A DNA stretch of 64,000 bases from DATFVA01 sp963774455 (GTDB lineage Bacteria; Bacteroidota; Ignavibacteria; Ignavibacteriales; Ignavibacteriaceae). The stretch spans positions 1 through 64,000 of the forward strand of contig CAVZFD010000004.1 of assembly GCA_963774455.1 (NCBI GenBank), read 5' to 3'. Of the stretch, positions 16,134-26,033 are shown one piece after another. The notes beneath the pieces are model-generated. The model saw nothing but the letters and a program-made list of their open reading frames with translations, ran no database searches and was not told the origin of the DNA. Each line of letters starts with the position of its first letter. Positions within the stretch are counted from its first letter, which is position 1. The position numbers and the translations under genes were made by a program.

Positions 16134-17918
16134 ATGAAACATTTTAACCGATTCCTTTTCACAGTGTTATTCTCATTCTTATTGTATTCCATAGGATACA
16201 GTCAGAATTTTGGCGTTACGAATAACCATATTCCATCATCAAGCCCGGACGCTCCCAATGATTTGGTTGTTGTTCATTATGACGGTGAGAATGCAGCAAA
16301 TTCTGTTGGTGACGGTGGAACTACATTTATTGGAGGCGCACGCTTCCGCGCTGCTATTATGAGTGCATATACAGGCGGTGAACTGCAGGCTGTTCAATTT
16401 CATTATACACAGGCAGCTACCGGATTAACCATAATGATTTATGATGCCGGTACAAGTACAGCACCCGGTGCACTTCTGCTGAGCCAGCCCCTGGATCTTG
16501 GATCTCTTACTGTAGGCGACTGGAATGAAGTTGCTTTAACAACTAATATTCCGATCTCAGGAAATGATCTCTGGGTATGCCTCCAGGTAGAAGACGCTAC
16601 TGCTGCAAGCTTTCCATTTGGTGTCGATGCCGGTCCCGCTGATCCTGACGGAGACTTTGTTAATGATTCAGGTACCTGGCAGCATTTAAATGATTTCGGT
16701 CTGAATTATAACTGGAACATCCGCGGCGTAGTGGAAACAAATCCTGGCGGCGGCGGTTCTGTTATTTTCTCTGATAATTTCGATTCTTATACAGCAGGCC
16801 AGCAGCTTGCATGTCAGAATCCTGACGACTGGACAACCTGGACCCTTGATCCATGTAATACAGTAGAAGATGCAAATGTATCCAGTGACTTTGCTCATAG
16901 TGGATCTAATTCATTTGTTCTTGTTCAGAATAATGACGAAGTGCACTACTGGGGTCCTGAAACTTCGGGTAAATGGGAAATAGATCTTTATAACTATATA
17001 CCGACAGGAGCAACAGGATACTTCAATACTCTCTCACAGTTTATTGGTACCCAGGAATGGGGTCTTGAAGTTTATTTCAATACAGGCGGCGCTGCTTCTG
17101 TAAATGCCGGAGCAACAGGTGCTTTTGCATTTAATTATATATATGATCAATGGGTTCTGAACCAGGTAATTGTTGACCTTGACAATGATGTGGCAGAATA
17201 CTGGTATAACGGTACAATGATCTGTTCATGGCAGTGGACATTGGGTGCTGATGGAACCGGAGCTGCGTTATCAGTAGCAGCAAATGATTTCTTTGGCGCT
17301 GTAGCAACTGATCAGATGTATGTTGATGACTATCAGGTTATGGACCTTACTATTGTTCCGGTTGAACTGACTTCTTTCACAGCTAATACAAACACTTTGG
17401 GTCAGGTCGTTCTTAACTGGCAGACAGCTACTGAAACTAATAACAGAATGTTTGAAGTTCAGAGAAAAGATGCGAACACTGATTTCGTAACCGTTGGCTT
17501 CATTAATGGTTCCGGAACAACCACAGATCCTAAAGCATATTCATTCGTTGATAAGAACGTTAATAATGGAACTTATACATACAGACTGAAACAGCTTGAT
17601 TTCAACGGACACTTTGATTATTCAAATGCAGTTGAAGTTAGTGTAACTGGTCCAAGAACTTTTGACCTTGCTCAGAACTTTCCTAATCCTTTCAACCCGA
17701 CAACAACTATTACTTACAGCGTTCCACAATCAGGAAAGGTTAAACTTGCTGTTTATAACCTGATCGGACAGGAAGTTGCTGTACTTGTAAATGGCGTTGT
17801 CAGCGAAGGTTCACACCAGGTTGAGTTCAACGCAAAATCATTACCCAGCGGAGCTTATTTCTATAAACTGCAGGGTGAGAATTCTGTGTCAGTTAAAAAA
17901 ATGCTTCTCCTGAAGTAA
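16134..17918 (+). CDS. T9SS-exported secreted protein, unknown substrate
   Basis: The reading frame is open from a GTG at 16119, but TTAGGAGG lies just before the ATG at 16134, which is the likely start (594 residues). A signal peptide is followed by a beta-rich domain (about 35-200, with 'G-G-G-T-T-F-I-G-G-A'), a glycine linker, a second beta domain (about 215-410) resembling a laminin-G or jelly-roll fold, a 'V-P-V-E-L-T-S-F' module and a sorting domain ('N-F-P-N-P-F-N-P-T'). The fold assignments are inference. The last 190 residues closely resemble those of the following gene. Confidence 0.85.
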   Translation: MKHFNRFLFTVLFSFLLYSIGYSQNFGVTNNHIPSSSPDAPNDLVVVHYDGENAANSVGDGGTTFIGGARFRAAIMSAYTGGELQAVQFHYTQAATGLTIMIYDAGTSTAPGALLLSQPLDLGSLTVGDWNEVALTTNIPISGNDLWVCLQVEDATAASFPFGVDAGPADPDGDFVNDSGTWQHLNDFGLNYNWNIRGVVETNPGGGGSVIFSDNFDSYTAGQQLACQNPDDWTTWTLDPCNTVEDANVSSDFAHSGSNSFVLVQNNDEVHYWGPETSGKWEIDLYNYIPTGATGYFNTLSQFIGTQEWGLEVYFNTGGAASVNAGATGAFAFNYIYDQWVLNQVIVDLDNDVAEYWYNGTMICSWQWTLGADGTGAALSVAANDFFGAVATDQMYVDDYQVMDLTIVPVELTSFTANTNTLGQVVLNWQTATETNNRMFEVQRKDANTDFVTVGFINGSGTTTDPKAYSFVDKNVNNGTYTYRLKQLDFNGHFDYSNAVEVSVTGPRTFDLAQNFPNPFNPTTTITYSVPQSGKVKLAVYNLIGQEVAVLVNGVVSEGSHQVEFNAKSLPSGAYFYKLQGENSVSVKKMLLLK

Positions 17919-17939
17919 TTTTTAACCTCTTTTTGTTTA

Positions 17940-17970
17940 AAGACCGCTTGAATAAGGCGGTCTTTTTTTT
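17940..17970 (+). terminator. Rho-independent terminator
   Basis: The stem AAGACCGC / GCGGTCTT (with CTTGAATAAGGC forming the top) is followed by eight Ts, just after the preceding T9SS gene. Confidence 0.85.
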
Positions 17971-18147
17971 AAAAACCTGTTCCTTTTTTGTTATTTATTT
18001 CTTATTATTTTACCGTTCGATATAATCGGTCAGATTTTTCCCATCGGACTTCTATTTCTCTGGGTAAGGATAGCTTAGTTCTTTAGTTTTGAAATTGTCC
18101 TCTGTAGTTAAGTAAATATTCACAACATTTAATTAAATGGAGGTTCA

Positions 18148-19602
18148 ATGTATAAAAATCTTTACTTCTTTTTATCTCTTCTTCTCGCCCTATTGATTCC
18201 GGGCAGTTTAATTTTCTCACAGACATTCGATCATAATACCGGGAGTCTCCAGGTAACAGTTTTCGAAAACGGGTACATCGGTCATGGCGGCCTCGGCGCA
18301 GGCGGTAACGGGGTAACATTTTCCGGTGCGGGTGATGCATGCTTTACGTCGGGTATGATGTATGGTAATTTGAACGGGGTCTCCGGGATGCTAGGTAGTT
18401 TTACTGATGTCAATAATGTTGTTCTTATTGAAGATATGGTGAATACCGTTCCTATCTCTAATACCTCGCTTCCGGGATTTGATCAGGTAAGTACCTGTCA
18501 ATATACAGATAGCAATGCTCCTTTCCCTTATGGAGTGCAGGTAACCCAGACGACTTATTCTAACACAGGAGATGATTTTATTTTTATCCGTCTCGATATA
18601 ACAAACTCAACATCCGCTGCAATAAATGATTTCTATGTGGGTATGTTCAGCGACTGGGATGTTGGAGGAACCGCTTATCTTAATAATCTGGCGGGTCTTG
18701 ATCAGTCCAGAAGTTTGGTTTATCAGTCCTTAAACGGTGGAAGTCCTGACCCCAATTATTATGGTCTGATTGCCTTTAACGGGATCTCGGGAGGAACTGC
18801 TAACGATATTTTCCCCGGAGATGAAACTACCATAAGAAATGTGATCAGGGACTGGATTTCTACGATCACTGTTCCAGCAACTATTCCAGCAGATTACAGG
18901 TCATTTATAGGTTCGGGGCCATATAACCTGGATCCCGGAACTACTTTGATGGCAGGGTTCGGAGTTGTTGCAGGAACCAGCCTGTCAAACCTTCAGGCTA
19001 GTGCTGATGCCGCTCAGGTCATCTGGGATAATAGCATAGTTCCTGTTGAATTAACATCCTTCACGGCAAGTTCAGATATTTCCGGACAGGTGGTGCTTAG
19101 CTGGCAGACTGCTACCGAAACAAACAACAGGATATTCGAGGTTGAACGCAAAGATGCTTCGAATGGCTACGCAACTATAGGATTTGTGAGAGGTGCAGGG
19201 ACAACTACTGAACCTCAAGACTATACCTATATTGATAAAAATGTTTTACCCGGTAGTTTTACTTACAGACTCAAACAGCTTGATTTCGATGGAAGATTTG
19301 AATATTCGGAAGAAGTAAATGTTGTTGTGGCAGGTCCTGCCTCCTTCGATCTTTCACAAAATTATCCAAATCCTTTTAACCCTTCAACTACGATTAGGTT
19401 TAATACAGCAGAACAGGGTCATGTTAAATTAACGGTATATAATATGCTTGGAGAAGGAGTAGCCGTACTTTTCGATGAAAACATTGAGCCCGGTTCTCAC
19501 CAGGTTGAATTCGATGCCTCTTCATTACCGAGCGGCACTTACTTCTATAAACTTCAGCAGGGTAATTCCGTAATGGTAAAAAAGATGTTATTACTAAAGT
19601 AA
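18148..19602 (+). CDS. T9SS-exported secreted protein, unknown function
   Basis: The 484-residue protein has a signal peptide (1-26), a long beta-rich region (about 30-290) with 'G-M-F-S-D-W-D-V-G-G' near residue 170, then 'V-P-V-E-L-T-S-F' and a sorting domain with 'N-Y-P-N-P-F-N-P-S-T'. The D-W-D words recall secreted proteins of Bacteroidetes that bear no known enzymatic motif. A GGAGG site precedes the ATG. It is the third member of the tandem T9SS cargo set. Confidence 0.85.
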   Translation: MYKNLYFFLSLLLALLIPGSLIFSQTFDHNTGSLQVTVFENGYIGHGGLGAGGNGVTFSGAGDACFTSGMMYGNLNGVSGMLGSFTDVNNVVLIEDMVNTVPISNTSLPGFDQVSTCQYTDSNAPFPYGVQVTQTTYSNTGDDFIFIRLDITNSTSAAINDFYVGMFSDWDVGGTAYLNNLAGLDQSRSLVYQSLNGGSPDPNYYGLIAFNGISGGTANDIFPGDETTIRNVIRDWISTITVPATIPADYRSFIGSGPYNLDPGTTLMAGFGVVAGTSLSNLQASADAAQVIWDNSIVPVELTSFTASSDISGQVVLSWQTATETNNRIFEVERKDASNGYATIGFVRGAGTTTEPQDYTYIDKNVLPGSFTYRLKQLDFDGRFEYSEEVNVVVAGPASFDLSQNYPNPFNPSTTIRFNTAEQGHVKLTVYNMLGEGVAVLFDENIEPGSHQVEFDASSLPSGTYFYKLQQGNSVMVKKMLLLK

Positions 19603-19623
19603 TATTTGTTTATTGCTTGCTGT

Positions 19624-19653
19624 AAAAGTCCGCTTCAGGCGGACTTTTTTTTT
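19624..19653 (+). terminator. Rho-independent terminator
   Basis: The stem AAAAGTCCGC / GCGGACTTTT with a short TTCAG loop is followed by a run of Ts. It ends the third T9SS gene. Confidence 0.85.
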
Positions 19654-19723
19654 GTGTCTTTAATCAAATTTTTCCTTAATGGTTGAATAATTCAGGAACA
19701 TTACCGGGAGATATTAAACAGCT

Positions 19724-20060
19724 TTGGCCATTGATTTAAATAAAGAAAGGTTTATACTATTGAAAAAAGTAAATTCAGAAATGGGAAGCGGCTTCAGTGT
19801 AAAACAGACGATAAAGAGTTCACAGGCTGCGACAATGGTTTTATCTCCGGGTGAGAAAACCGGTGGTCCGGATAATAAACATACAAACAGCGACCAATGG
19901 CTTTATGTGGTTTCCGGTAATGGTGAGGCCATAATAAACGGAAAAAACCTGGCCCTGGGAAAAGGTGATTTGATATTAATTGAGGCGGGCGATACATGAA
20001 ATTAAAGCTGGCAGTGATAAATTAGAAAGCCTGAATTTTTACTCACCGCCAGCTTATTAA
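19724..20060 (+). pseudogene. Cupin-domain protein with a frameshift near its C-terminus
   Basis: The open frame (TTG start at 19724, weak ribosome binding site) encodes 91 residues of a single cupin. It carries the first metal motif around 'N-K-H-T-N-S-D-Q-W' and 'G-E-A-I-I-N-G', then stops at 19999 right after 'I-E-A-G-D-T'. In the next frame, from 19995, the sequence continues 'H-E-I-K-A-G-S-D-K-L-E-S-L-N-F-Y' and ends at 20060, which is exactly what the second cupin motif needs. A +1 or -2 change near 19994 has therefore split the gene, unless it is a sequencing error. The start codon is uncertain. Confidence 0.7.
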
Positions 20061-20081
20061 ATTGATCGCAGTACTTCTCTC

Positions 20082-23000
20082 TTATCCGACTTTCTCTCTC
20101 TTTGATGGATCAACAACTTTTGCCGGGGCCGTTAAGTAATAGAATGCCGGGATAACAAACAGAGTAAGGATTGTTGAAACAATCAATCCTCCGATTGCAA
20201 CAATACCCATCGGGATTCTCATTTCTTTTCCTGCAGCTCCTATTCCCAAAGCCAACGGAAGCATACCAAGAATAATGGCGACTGTTGCCATTATCTGAGG
20301 TTTGAGTTTAGTAGGACAGGCTTCAAGCAATGCCTCTTTCGGCAGCATACCTTGTTCTCTTATCAACTGATTGGTATAATCAAGAATAAGAATTGCATTA
20401 TTAACCACTATTCCTATAAGCATAATTATTGCCATTAAAGACACAATGTTGAATGGCGTATTTGTAATATAAAGAGCCAGTATAACACCAATCAGCGCAA
20501 GAACAACTGTTAACATAATAGGAACGGGCTGCCAGAAGCTCTCCAGTATAGCAGCCAGCAGCATATACGTCAGAAATACTGCCAGGAAGAAGGCGAATAT
20601 CATATCCTTAATCATGTCGTTCATCATTTTAACATTTCCACCCCAACGGATATAATATCCCGGCGGAAGATCCAGATTAGCAAGCCTTTTGTCGATTTCA
20701 TTTGTAATGTTTCCAAGCGGAACTCCTGAAGCCGGGGCGCCCGTAAACATGATTGAAACAAACTTATCACGGTGAAGGATCTTTGTATATCCTTTCGTAA
20801 ACTGAACATCTGCCAGCTGTGCAAGTCTGAAAGGACCAGCAGGAGAGACCACGGTTATATTACCGATTTTTTCAGGAGCGTCTACTGACTTATCATCCAT
20901 GGTAACAGTAATATCATATTCGTTCCCGAACTCGCGATATTTAGAAGATTGAATTCCTTCCACGGAAGAACGAAGTGTTAGAGCAAGGTCAGTAATACTG
21001 AGCCCTGCCTCAACCAGTTTTTCTCTTCTGGGGAACACTGTTATTTCCGGTTTCCCGGCACGAGAACTCTGGTCGAAGTTAATCAACCCGGGAATATCTT
21101 TTATTTTAGCAACTATTTCATTTTTTAACTCATCAAGCTTGTCGATATCCTGTCCCATTACAAAAAATTCTACCGGCGCACCCGGTCCTCCTGAAGAAGA
21201 ACCAAGGTCTACTTTTATTCTCGCATTCGGAACATCGGCAAGCTCTTTTACAAAAACAGAAATCATATCCTGCAGGGATATCTTCCTGTCGTTCGCATCA
21301 ACTAGCTGAACATCCATCAATGCCATATTCGTTCCAATATCCAGTTCACTCATTCTTCCCATGTTGGTTATCAAATGAGTAACCTCAGGATGCTTCTTTA
21401 TCCTATCTTCTATCTGACTCAATAGGTTTCCTGTAGCCTGAAGGTTATAACCTTCTGGCATCTCTACAGAAACCTTAATTTTTCCGTCGTCAAATGAAGG
21501 CATGAACTCAAAGCCGATTTTTGAACCTATCGTCATCATCACCAGGATGAGGATAACAAATGAGGAGAGTACAACTATAAAACTGGTAAATTTATTCTTC
21601 AGGAATCCTGCCAGCATATTTTTATAAAAAATAGTCTGTCTCTCTTCGAATGCATATAGTTTCTGACTTAATTTTCCCGGCTTATGCTCCTTTTTTAAGA
21701 TTAACGCAGCAAGCATCGGGGTGAGAGTAAATGACATTATAAGGGAAAATATAGTGGCGAATACGGCGGCAAGGGCAAGTTCTTTAAGCCACATACCAAC
21801 CATCGACGACATATTTGCTATGGGCAGGAATACTACCAGGTTCGTAAGTGTTGAAGCTAGAACCGCGACCATCACTTCTGAAGTTCCCTTGAAAGCTGCC
21901 TGCTTTATGGTCTCACCCATTTTTTTGTATCGGAAAATGTTTTCAATAACCACGATGGAGTTTGCAACCAGGACACCTACGGAGACTGAGAGTCCCATCA
22001 GTGTCATCATATTTAGAGTTAAACCGAAGGCCTGAAGCAGAAGAAAAGTAGAAATTATAGAAGTCGGCATCGAGAGTGCAACTATAATTGTTGAGCGCAG
22101 ATCATGCAGGAACAGGAAAAGTACAATAGCAGTGAAAATAACACCGAGGTAAATGTTACTCATTGTATCATCTACGCTGCTCTGAACGAAGCCGGATTCA
22201 TCATTTACAATTTCAAGACTTGCTCCCTGCGGAAGGACAGCCTGAATATCAGGGAGTGATGCTTTAATTGCTTCGGCTACCTTTACAATGTTTCCTTCGG
22301 AGCTTTTTATTATTCCGAGCCTTACAACGTTTTCGTTCCGGAGATTCTTTTTTACATTATAATATACTGCTCTCTGTCTTATATCTTTTCCTACGTCTTC
22401 AACATTGGCAAACTGACGCACTTTTTTAGGTCCGTAAGGAGTCGGGACTTCAAGTTCGTTAATTGCTTCAGGACTAGCATACTGACCATTCAATCTTACT
22501 GTATATTCCTGATCGCCAACCTGGAAATATCCTCCAGGGATATCCATATTATGAATTTTTAATATCTGACTTAGCTGGGGAAGAGAAATGGAATTTTCAT
22601 ATACCTCCTTATTATTAAGGATTATGCGTACCTCCCTTTCCTGACCTCCTGTGATCTGTACGTTGGCAACTCCTTCAATCTGTGAAAATCTGTCTTTAAG
22701 GGTTTTGTCAGCAACCTCATATAACTGACGGGGATCAAGATTTCCGCTGAGTACAAGATCAACAACAGGGAACTGCTTAAGATCGACTTTCTGAACGATG
22801 GGTTTTTTTGAATCCTCAGGGAGTTCATTAATTATTTCATCAACTTTATTCTTTACCTCCTGGTTAGCAACATCGACATCTTTACCCATTGTAAATTCAA
22901 TTATAATAATCGACAGACCATCAAGAGAATAGGATTCTACTCTTTCAATCTGACTTATAGTTGAAATTGATTCTTCTATCCTTTTACTTATTAATGTTTC

Positions 23001-23177
23001 TATTTCTTTAGGACCAGCACCGGGATATACAGTTGATATAGTTACATATGGAATTTCAACATCAGGCTGAAGGTTTAGATTCAATCTGAAGAAGGCGATC
23101 AACCCGAATATTACAAATACCAGCAGTCCTACTGTTGTTAAAACAGGACGATTTATAGATACTTTTGCTAAAAACAT
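20082..23177 (-). CDS. RND-family efflux transporter, inner-membrane pump
   Basis: This proton-driven pump of the AcrB/CusA superfamily has 1031 residues, the normal length. The N-terminal 'F-L-A-K-V-S-I-N-R-P-V' and TM1 (about 10-30) are followed by a porter domain with 'S-T-V-Y-P-G-A-G-P-K-E-I-E'. A block of TM helices (about 335-525) includes 'G-L-S-V-S-V-G-V-L-V-A-N-S-I', a second porter domain follows, and a final TM block starts near 855. The TM4 region has G-V-L-V-A-N-S rather than the DD pair of drug pumps of the HAE1 type. It is the last gene of a tolC-MFP-RND operon, with 13 bp to the MFP gene. Confidence 0.95.
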   Translation of the reverse strand: MFLAKVSINRPVLTTVGLLVFVIFGLIAFFRLNLNLQPDVEIPYVTISTVYPGAGPKEIETLISKRIEESISTISQIERVESYSLDGLSIIIIEFTMGKDVDVANQEVKNKVDEIINELPEDSKKPIVQKVDLKQFPVVDLVLSGNLDPRQLYEVADKTLKDRFSQIEGVANVQITGGQEREVRIILNNKEVYENSISLPQLSQILKIHNMDIPGGYFQVGDQEYTVRLNGQYASPEAINELEVPTPYGPKKVRQFANVEDVGKDIRQRAVYYNVKKNLRNENVVRLGIIKSSEGNIVKVAEAIKASLPDIQAVLPQGASLEIVNDESGFVQSSVDDTMSNIYLGVIFTAIVLFLFLHDLRSTIIVALSMPTSIISTFLLLQAFGLTLNMMTLMGLSVSVGVLVANSIVVIENIFRYKKMGETIKQAAFKGTSEVMVAVLASTLTNLVVFLPIANMSSMVGMWLKELALAAVFATIFSLIMSFTLTPMLAALILKKEHKPGKLSQKLYAFEERQTIFYKNMLAGFLKNKFTSFIVVLSSFVILILVMMTIGSKIGFEFMPSFDDGKIKVSVEMPEGYNLQATGNLLSQIEDRIKKHPEVTHLITNMGRMSELDIGTNMALMDVQLVDANDRKISLQDMISVFVKELADVPNARIKVDLGSSSGGPGAPVEFFVMGQDIDKLDELKNEIVAKIKDIPGLINFDQSSRAGKPEITVFPRREKLVEAGLSITDLALTLRSSVEGIQSSKYREFGNEYDITVTMDDKSVDAPEKIGNITVVSPAGPFRLAQLADVQFTKGYTKILHRDKFVSIMFTGAPASGVPLGNITNEIDKRLANLDLPPGYYIRWGGNVKMMNDMIKDMIFAFFLAVFLTYMLLAAILESFWQPVPIMLTVVLALIGVILALYITNTPFNIVSLMAIIMLIGIVVNNAILILDYTNQLIREQGMLPKEALLEACPTKLKPQIMATVAIILGMLPLALGIGAAGKEMRIPMGIVAIGGLIVSTILTLFVIPAFYYLTAPAKVVDPSKREKVG

Positions 23178-23190
23178 GGTATAATCCCTT

Positions 23191-24240
23191 CTATTGAATC
23201 ACTTTTACGGCAGTGCCATTTTCAAGCTGGTCTGCACCTTTTATAATAAGTCTGTCACCCGGCTTCAAACCTTTGCTCAGCTCATAATAAATTCCGCTTT
23301 CGCGTCCGTTTTCAGCATAAACCTTGATTGCTTTACCATTATTTTCTATGAACAGATAATGACCTTGCTCATCCGACATCATCAGGTTCCGGGGAATTAT
23401 TATAGCATTTGTATTTTCATAAACCAGCACCTTTGTCTCTACAGTTACACCGTTCATCAATTCATTCCCGGGGTTGGTGAATTCAGCCTCTACGTAAAAC
23501 GACTGTCTTGCAGGATCAACTCCCATAGAAACATCCGTTATTTTACCAGGATATTCTTTGCCATTATATACAGCAATAGTTTTCATACCTTTATTTATCA
23601 TTCGTATTTCTTTTTCAGATACCCAAATTTTTGCACGCATTACATTCGTCTGGGCAACGGTAAACATATAAGCCTCGTTCTTGACATTATCTCCGGCATT
23701 CACTTTCAAATCGACTATTCGTCCGTCAATTGGAGACTCGACAAAAAGTACCTGCTTCAGAGATTCATAATTTCTTTTGCTGACAAGGTACAGTGTTTCG
23801 GCACCATCATAATTTGCCTGTGATGTCTCCCCTGCATCAAGTAGTGATTTAATTCTTTCATAGTTCTTCTTTGCATTTTCATAAGATGTCCGGGCCTGTT
23901 CATATTGGAGGGCGGGATTTGAAGGATCGAACTCGACAATAACCTGTTTTTCCTTAACATAATCACCTACCCTGGCATTAATTTTTTCAATCTTTCCACC
24001 AGTCATAGCTCCCTTGGTAGCCTCTTTGATGCCGGTAAGTTTTGAGTAAAAACTGAGATATTTCTGAAAAGGTTTATATGCAACAGTTTCAACTTTTACC
24101 GGGATCCCCTCTTCCCCCTGAATCTGTTCCATACTTTTTGCTTCTTCGCTGTTTTTACTCCCGCATCCGAAAACAAAAAGTCCCATCATTATAACGGTTA
24201 TATAAATTCCTATTTTATGTAAAAGTCTCATTTCAATCAT
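23191..24240 (-). CDS. RND efflux periplasmic adaptor (membrane fusion lipoprotein)
   Basis: This 349-residue adaptor links the RND pump to the outer-membrane channel. A lipoprotein signal ends in 'F-G-C-G' near residue 26. It is followed by a biotinyl-lipoyl-like half-motif ('G-D-Y-V-K-E-K-Q'), a helical hairpin (about 105-145), the second half-motif ('S-P-I-D-G-R-I-V'), a beta-barrel and the membrane-proximal domain. Two ATGs, at 24240 and 24231, are possible. GAGGAG lies three bases before the first and twelve before the second. Confidence 0.93.
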   Translation of the reverse strand: MIEMRLLHKIGIYITVIMMGLFVFGCGSKNSEEAKSMEQIQGEEGIPVKVETVAYKPFQKYLSFYSKLTGIKEATKGAMTGGKIEKINARVGDYVKEKQVIVEFDPSNPALQYEQARTSYENAKKNYERIKSLLDAGETSQANYDGAETLYLVSKRNYESLKQVLFVESPIDGRIVDLKVNAGDNVKNEAYMFTVAQTNVMRAKIWVSEKEIRMINKGMKTIAVYNGKEYPGKITDVSMGVDPARQSFYVEAEFTNPGNELMNGVTVETKVLVYENTNAIIIPRNLMMSDEQGHYLFIENNGKAIKVYAENGRESGIYYELSKGLKPGDRLIIKGADQLENGTAVKVIQ

Positions 24241-24273
24241 TTTCTCCTCTAATGGATTTATTTCTAAAATCTT

Positions 24274-25698
24274 TTAATCATTTAATAAATCGAACAAAGA
24301 ATAATATCCGGGATCGACTTTACCTATCATCTGTTCAAGTTCATATCTTGTTATCAAATAACTGTATACAGTCTGAAGCCTGTTCATCCTGGCCTGTCTT
24401 AAAGCTATATCGGCATTCTGAACTTCGAGCTGACTGCTTGTACCTTCTTTATATCTTACAGTTGCTATCTGGTAAGCTCGTTCAGCAAGGGAAACGTTTT
24501 TATCCTGGGTTTCAACAACCGACTGCACTCTTTTTAGTTCATTAATTTTGGATTTAACCTGTGCTGTAAGAAAATCTTTTAATTGGGATACCTGTTCTTC
24601 AGTCTGTTGATAGGTTAAAGTCGACTGTTCGACACGGTGGGCAGTCCGCTGTCCTTTCCAGATATTGATGGAGAAATTAACACCTACAGTAAGGGATGAA
24701 TAGTTCTGAAAGTCCCATTGATCCGCTGAACCTGCGTACGAATAATTACCGAAAGCAGCTATGTTGGGCCAGTATTCTGCCCTATCCAGGTCTATAAAAG
24801 CATCATCAACCTGGGCTTTCAAGCTTAATGTCTGCAGGCTGAGGTTTGATTTTAAGACTTCGTCAATCATATCCTGCTCTTCCGGAACAGGCATGGGTTT
24901 ATAGGTTATTTCACCCTCGACGCTAATTTCAGTTTCAGGGTTCAGTCCAAGGAGAATCTTCAAACCATCCACGGCATCTTTAAGTCTGTTTTCCATATCC
25001 AGAAGAGCGGGTCTTATATTTTCAACCTGTACCTCTGCCTGGAGATTATCGTATTCGGAAACAAGCCCCTGGTTATACAAGGCATTCACATTATTATAAT
25101 TCTCCCGGGCATTTTCAAAGCTTGCTTTTGTAATCTGATAGACTTCTTTAGTCAGCAATACCCCATAGAAAGTCTTTTCCACATTCAATATGGTTGCCGA
25201 TATTGTAGTTTTGAGTTGAGCTTTGGAGAGATCCAGGTAGATCTGTGAAGCTCCTATTCCGCGAAACACAGCAGAACTGAAAAGAACCTGGGTCAGCTGC
25301 AAATTTGTTTCGTAATTATTTGCCAGGGCAAATGACTGCAGGTCGTATCCTACAGGCTTGAATTTATTATTATCACGTGGGATAACGCCTTCATCAAAAA
25401 GTATAGAATAGGTTGCATTTCCCAAAAGAGCGGCAAAATCAGGAAACGGAGTCTTTGGCTTCTCAAGGAAATGTGTTAAACCAGCTGACAAATCAAGACT
25501 AGGGAGTGCATATCCGAATGCTTCATGAACCGCGGCTGATGCTTTTTGAACATTCATTTCAGAGATTTTGATGTCGCTGTTATTTTTCAGAGCAGTTTTT
25601 ATGGCGGTATCAAGCGTATAGGTCTGGGCCTGGGGATAGCCTATGCTGGTCAATAGAAAAAATAAACTTAGGGACAGATATTTTGATATATGTTTCAT
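24274..25698 (-). CDS. TolC-family outer membrane efflux protein
   Basis: The 474-residue protein is the outer-membrane exit duct. It has a signal peptide (1-24, cleavage near Y-P-Q-A-Q) and two TolC repeats rich in long coiled-coil helices, with 'L-D-T-A-I-K-T-A-L-K-N-N' near residue 30 and 'Y-K-E-G-T-S-S-Q-L-E-V-Q' near residue 420, the usual family signature. It is the first gene of the efflux operon, 33 bp ahead of the adaptor gene. Confidence 0.94.
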   Translation of the reverse strand: MKHISKYLSLSLFFLLTSIGYPQAQTYTLDTAIKTALKNNSDIKISEMNVQKASAAVHEAFGYALPSLDLSAGLTHFLEKPKTPFPDFAALLGNATYSILFDEGVIPRDNNKFKPVGYDLQSFALANNYETNLQLTQVLFSSAVFRGIGASQIYLDLSKAQLKTTISATILNVEKTFYGVLLTKEVYQITKASFENARENYNNVNALYNQGLVSEYDNLQAEVQVENIRPALLDMENRLKDAVDGLKILLGLNPETEISVEGEITYKPMPVPEEQDMIDEVLKSNLSLQTLSLKAQVDDAFIDLDRAEYWPNIAAFGNYSYAGSADQWDFQNYSSLTVGVNFSINIWKGQRTAHRVEQSTLTYQQTEEQVSQLKDFLTAQVKSKINELKRVQSVVETQDKNVSLAERAYQIATVRYKEGTSSQLEVQNADIALRQARMNRLQTVYSYLITRYELEQMIGKVDPGYYSLFDLLND

Positions 25699-26033
25699 TT
25701 ATATTCCGGTCAGATGTGAATTTTTATAAGAGGGAGGAACATGTATTCCAGAGAGCGATACTTTATAATTGACCGCTTCCAATAGAAGAAATCTGGTAAG
25801 CAACAGAGATTCACTCATCTCCCCCGAGACACTAAAAAATTATTTAATAACTCCCCTTTCTACCCGCAGCCGGTTCTGGATCCGAAAAAAGGGTAAAAAG
25901 AGTTATACAAACTTAGGGAATTAATGAGGAATTTGTAAAATATTATGCCTATTTATTCTGAATGAATTGTGTAAACGGATAAAAATTATGGTAAGTGGTA
26001 GAGATGAGCCGTCGGCTCATCTCTACGAGGGAT
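25699..26033. other. Intergenic stretch with a palindrome
   Basis: The 335 bp between the efflux operon and pckA hold no ORF of note. The only clear structure is the perfect palindrome at 25998-26026. The efflux operon promoter should lie here, but no motif stands out. Confidence 0.5.
25998..26026. terminator. Perfect 14-bp inverted repeat after pckA
   Basis: GTAGAGATGAGCCG and its exact reverse complement flank a single T. It begins eight bases beyond the pckA stop on the minus strand. No T run follows directly, so it could be a rho-independent-like terminator, a protein site, or one copy of a dispersed short palindromic repeat. Confidence 0.5.
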
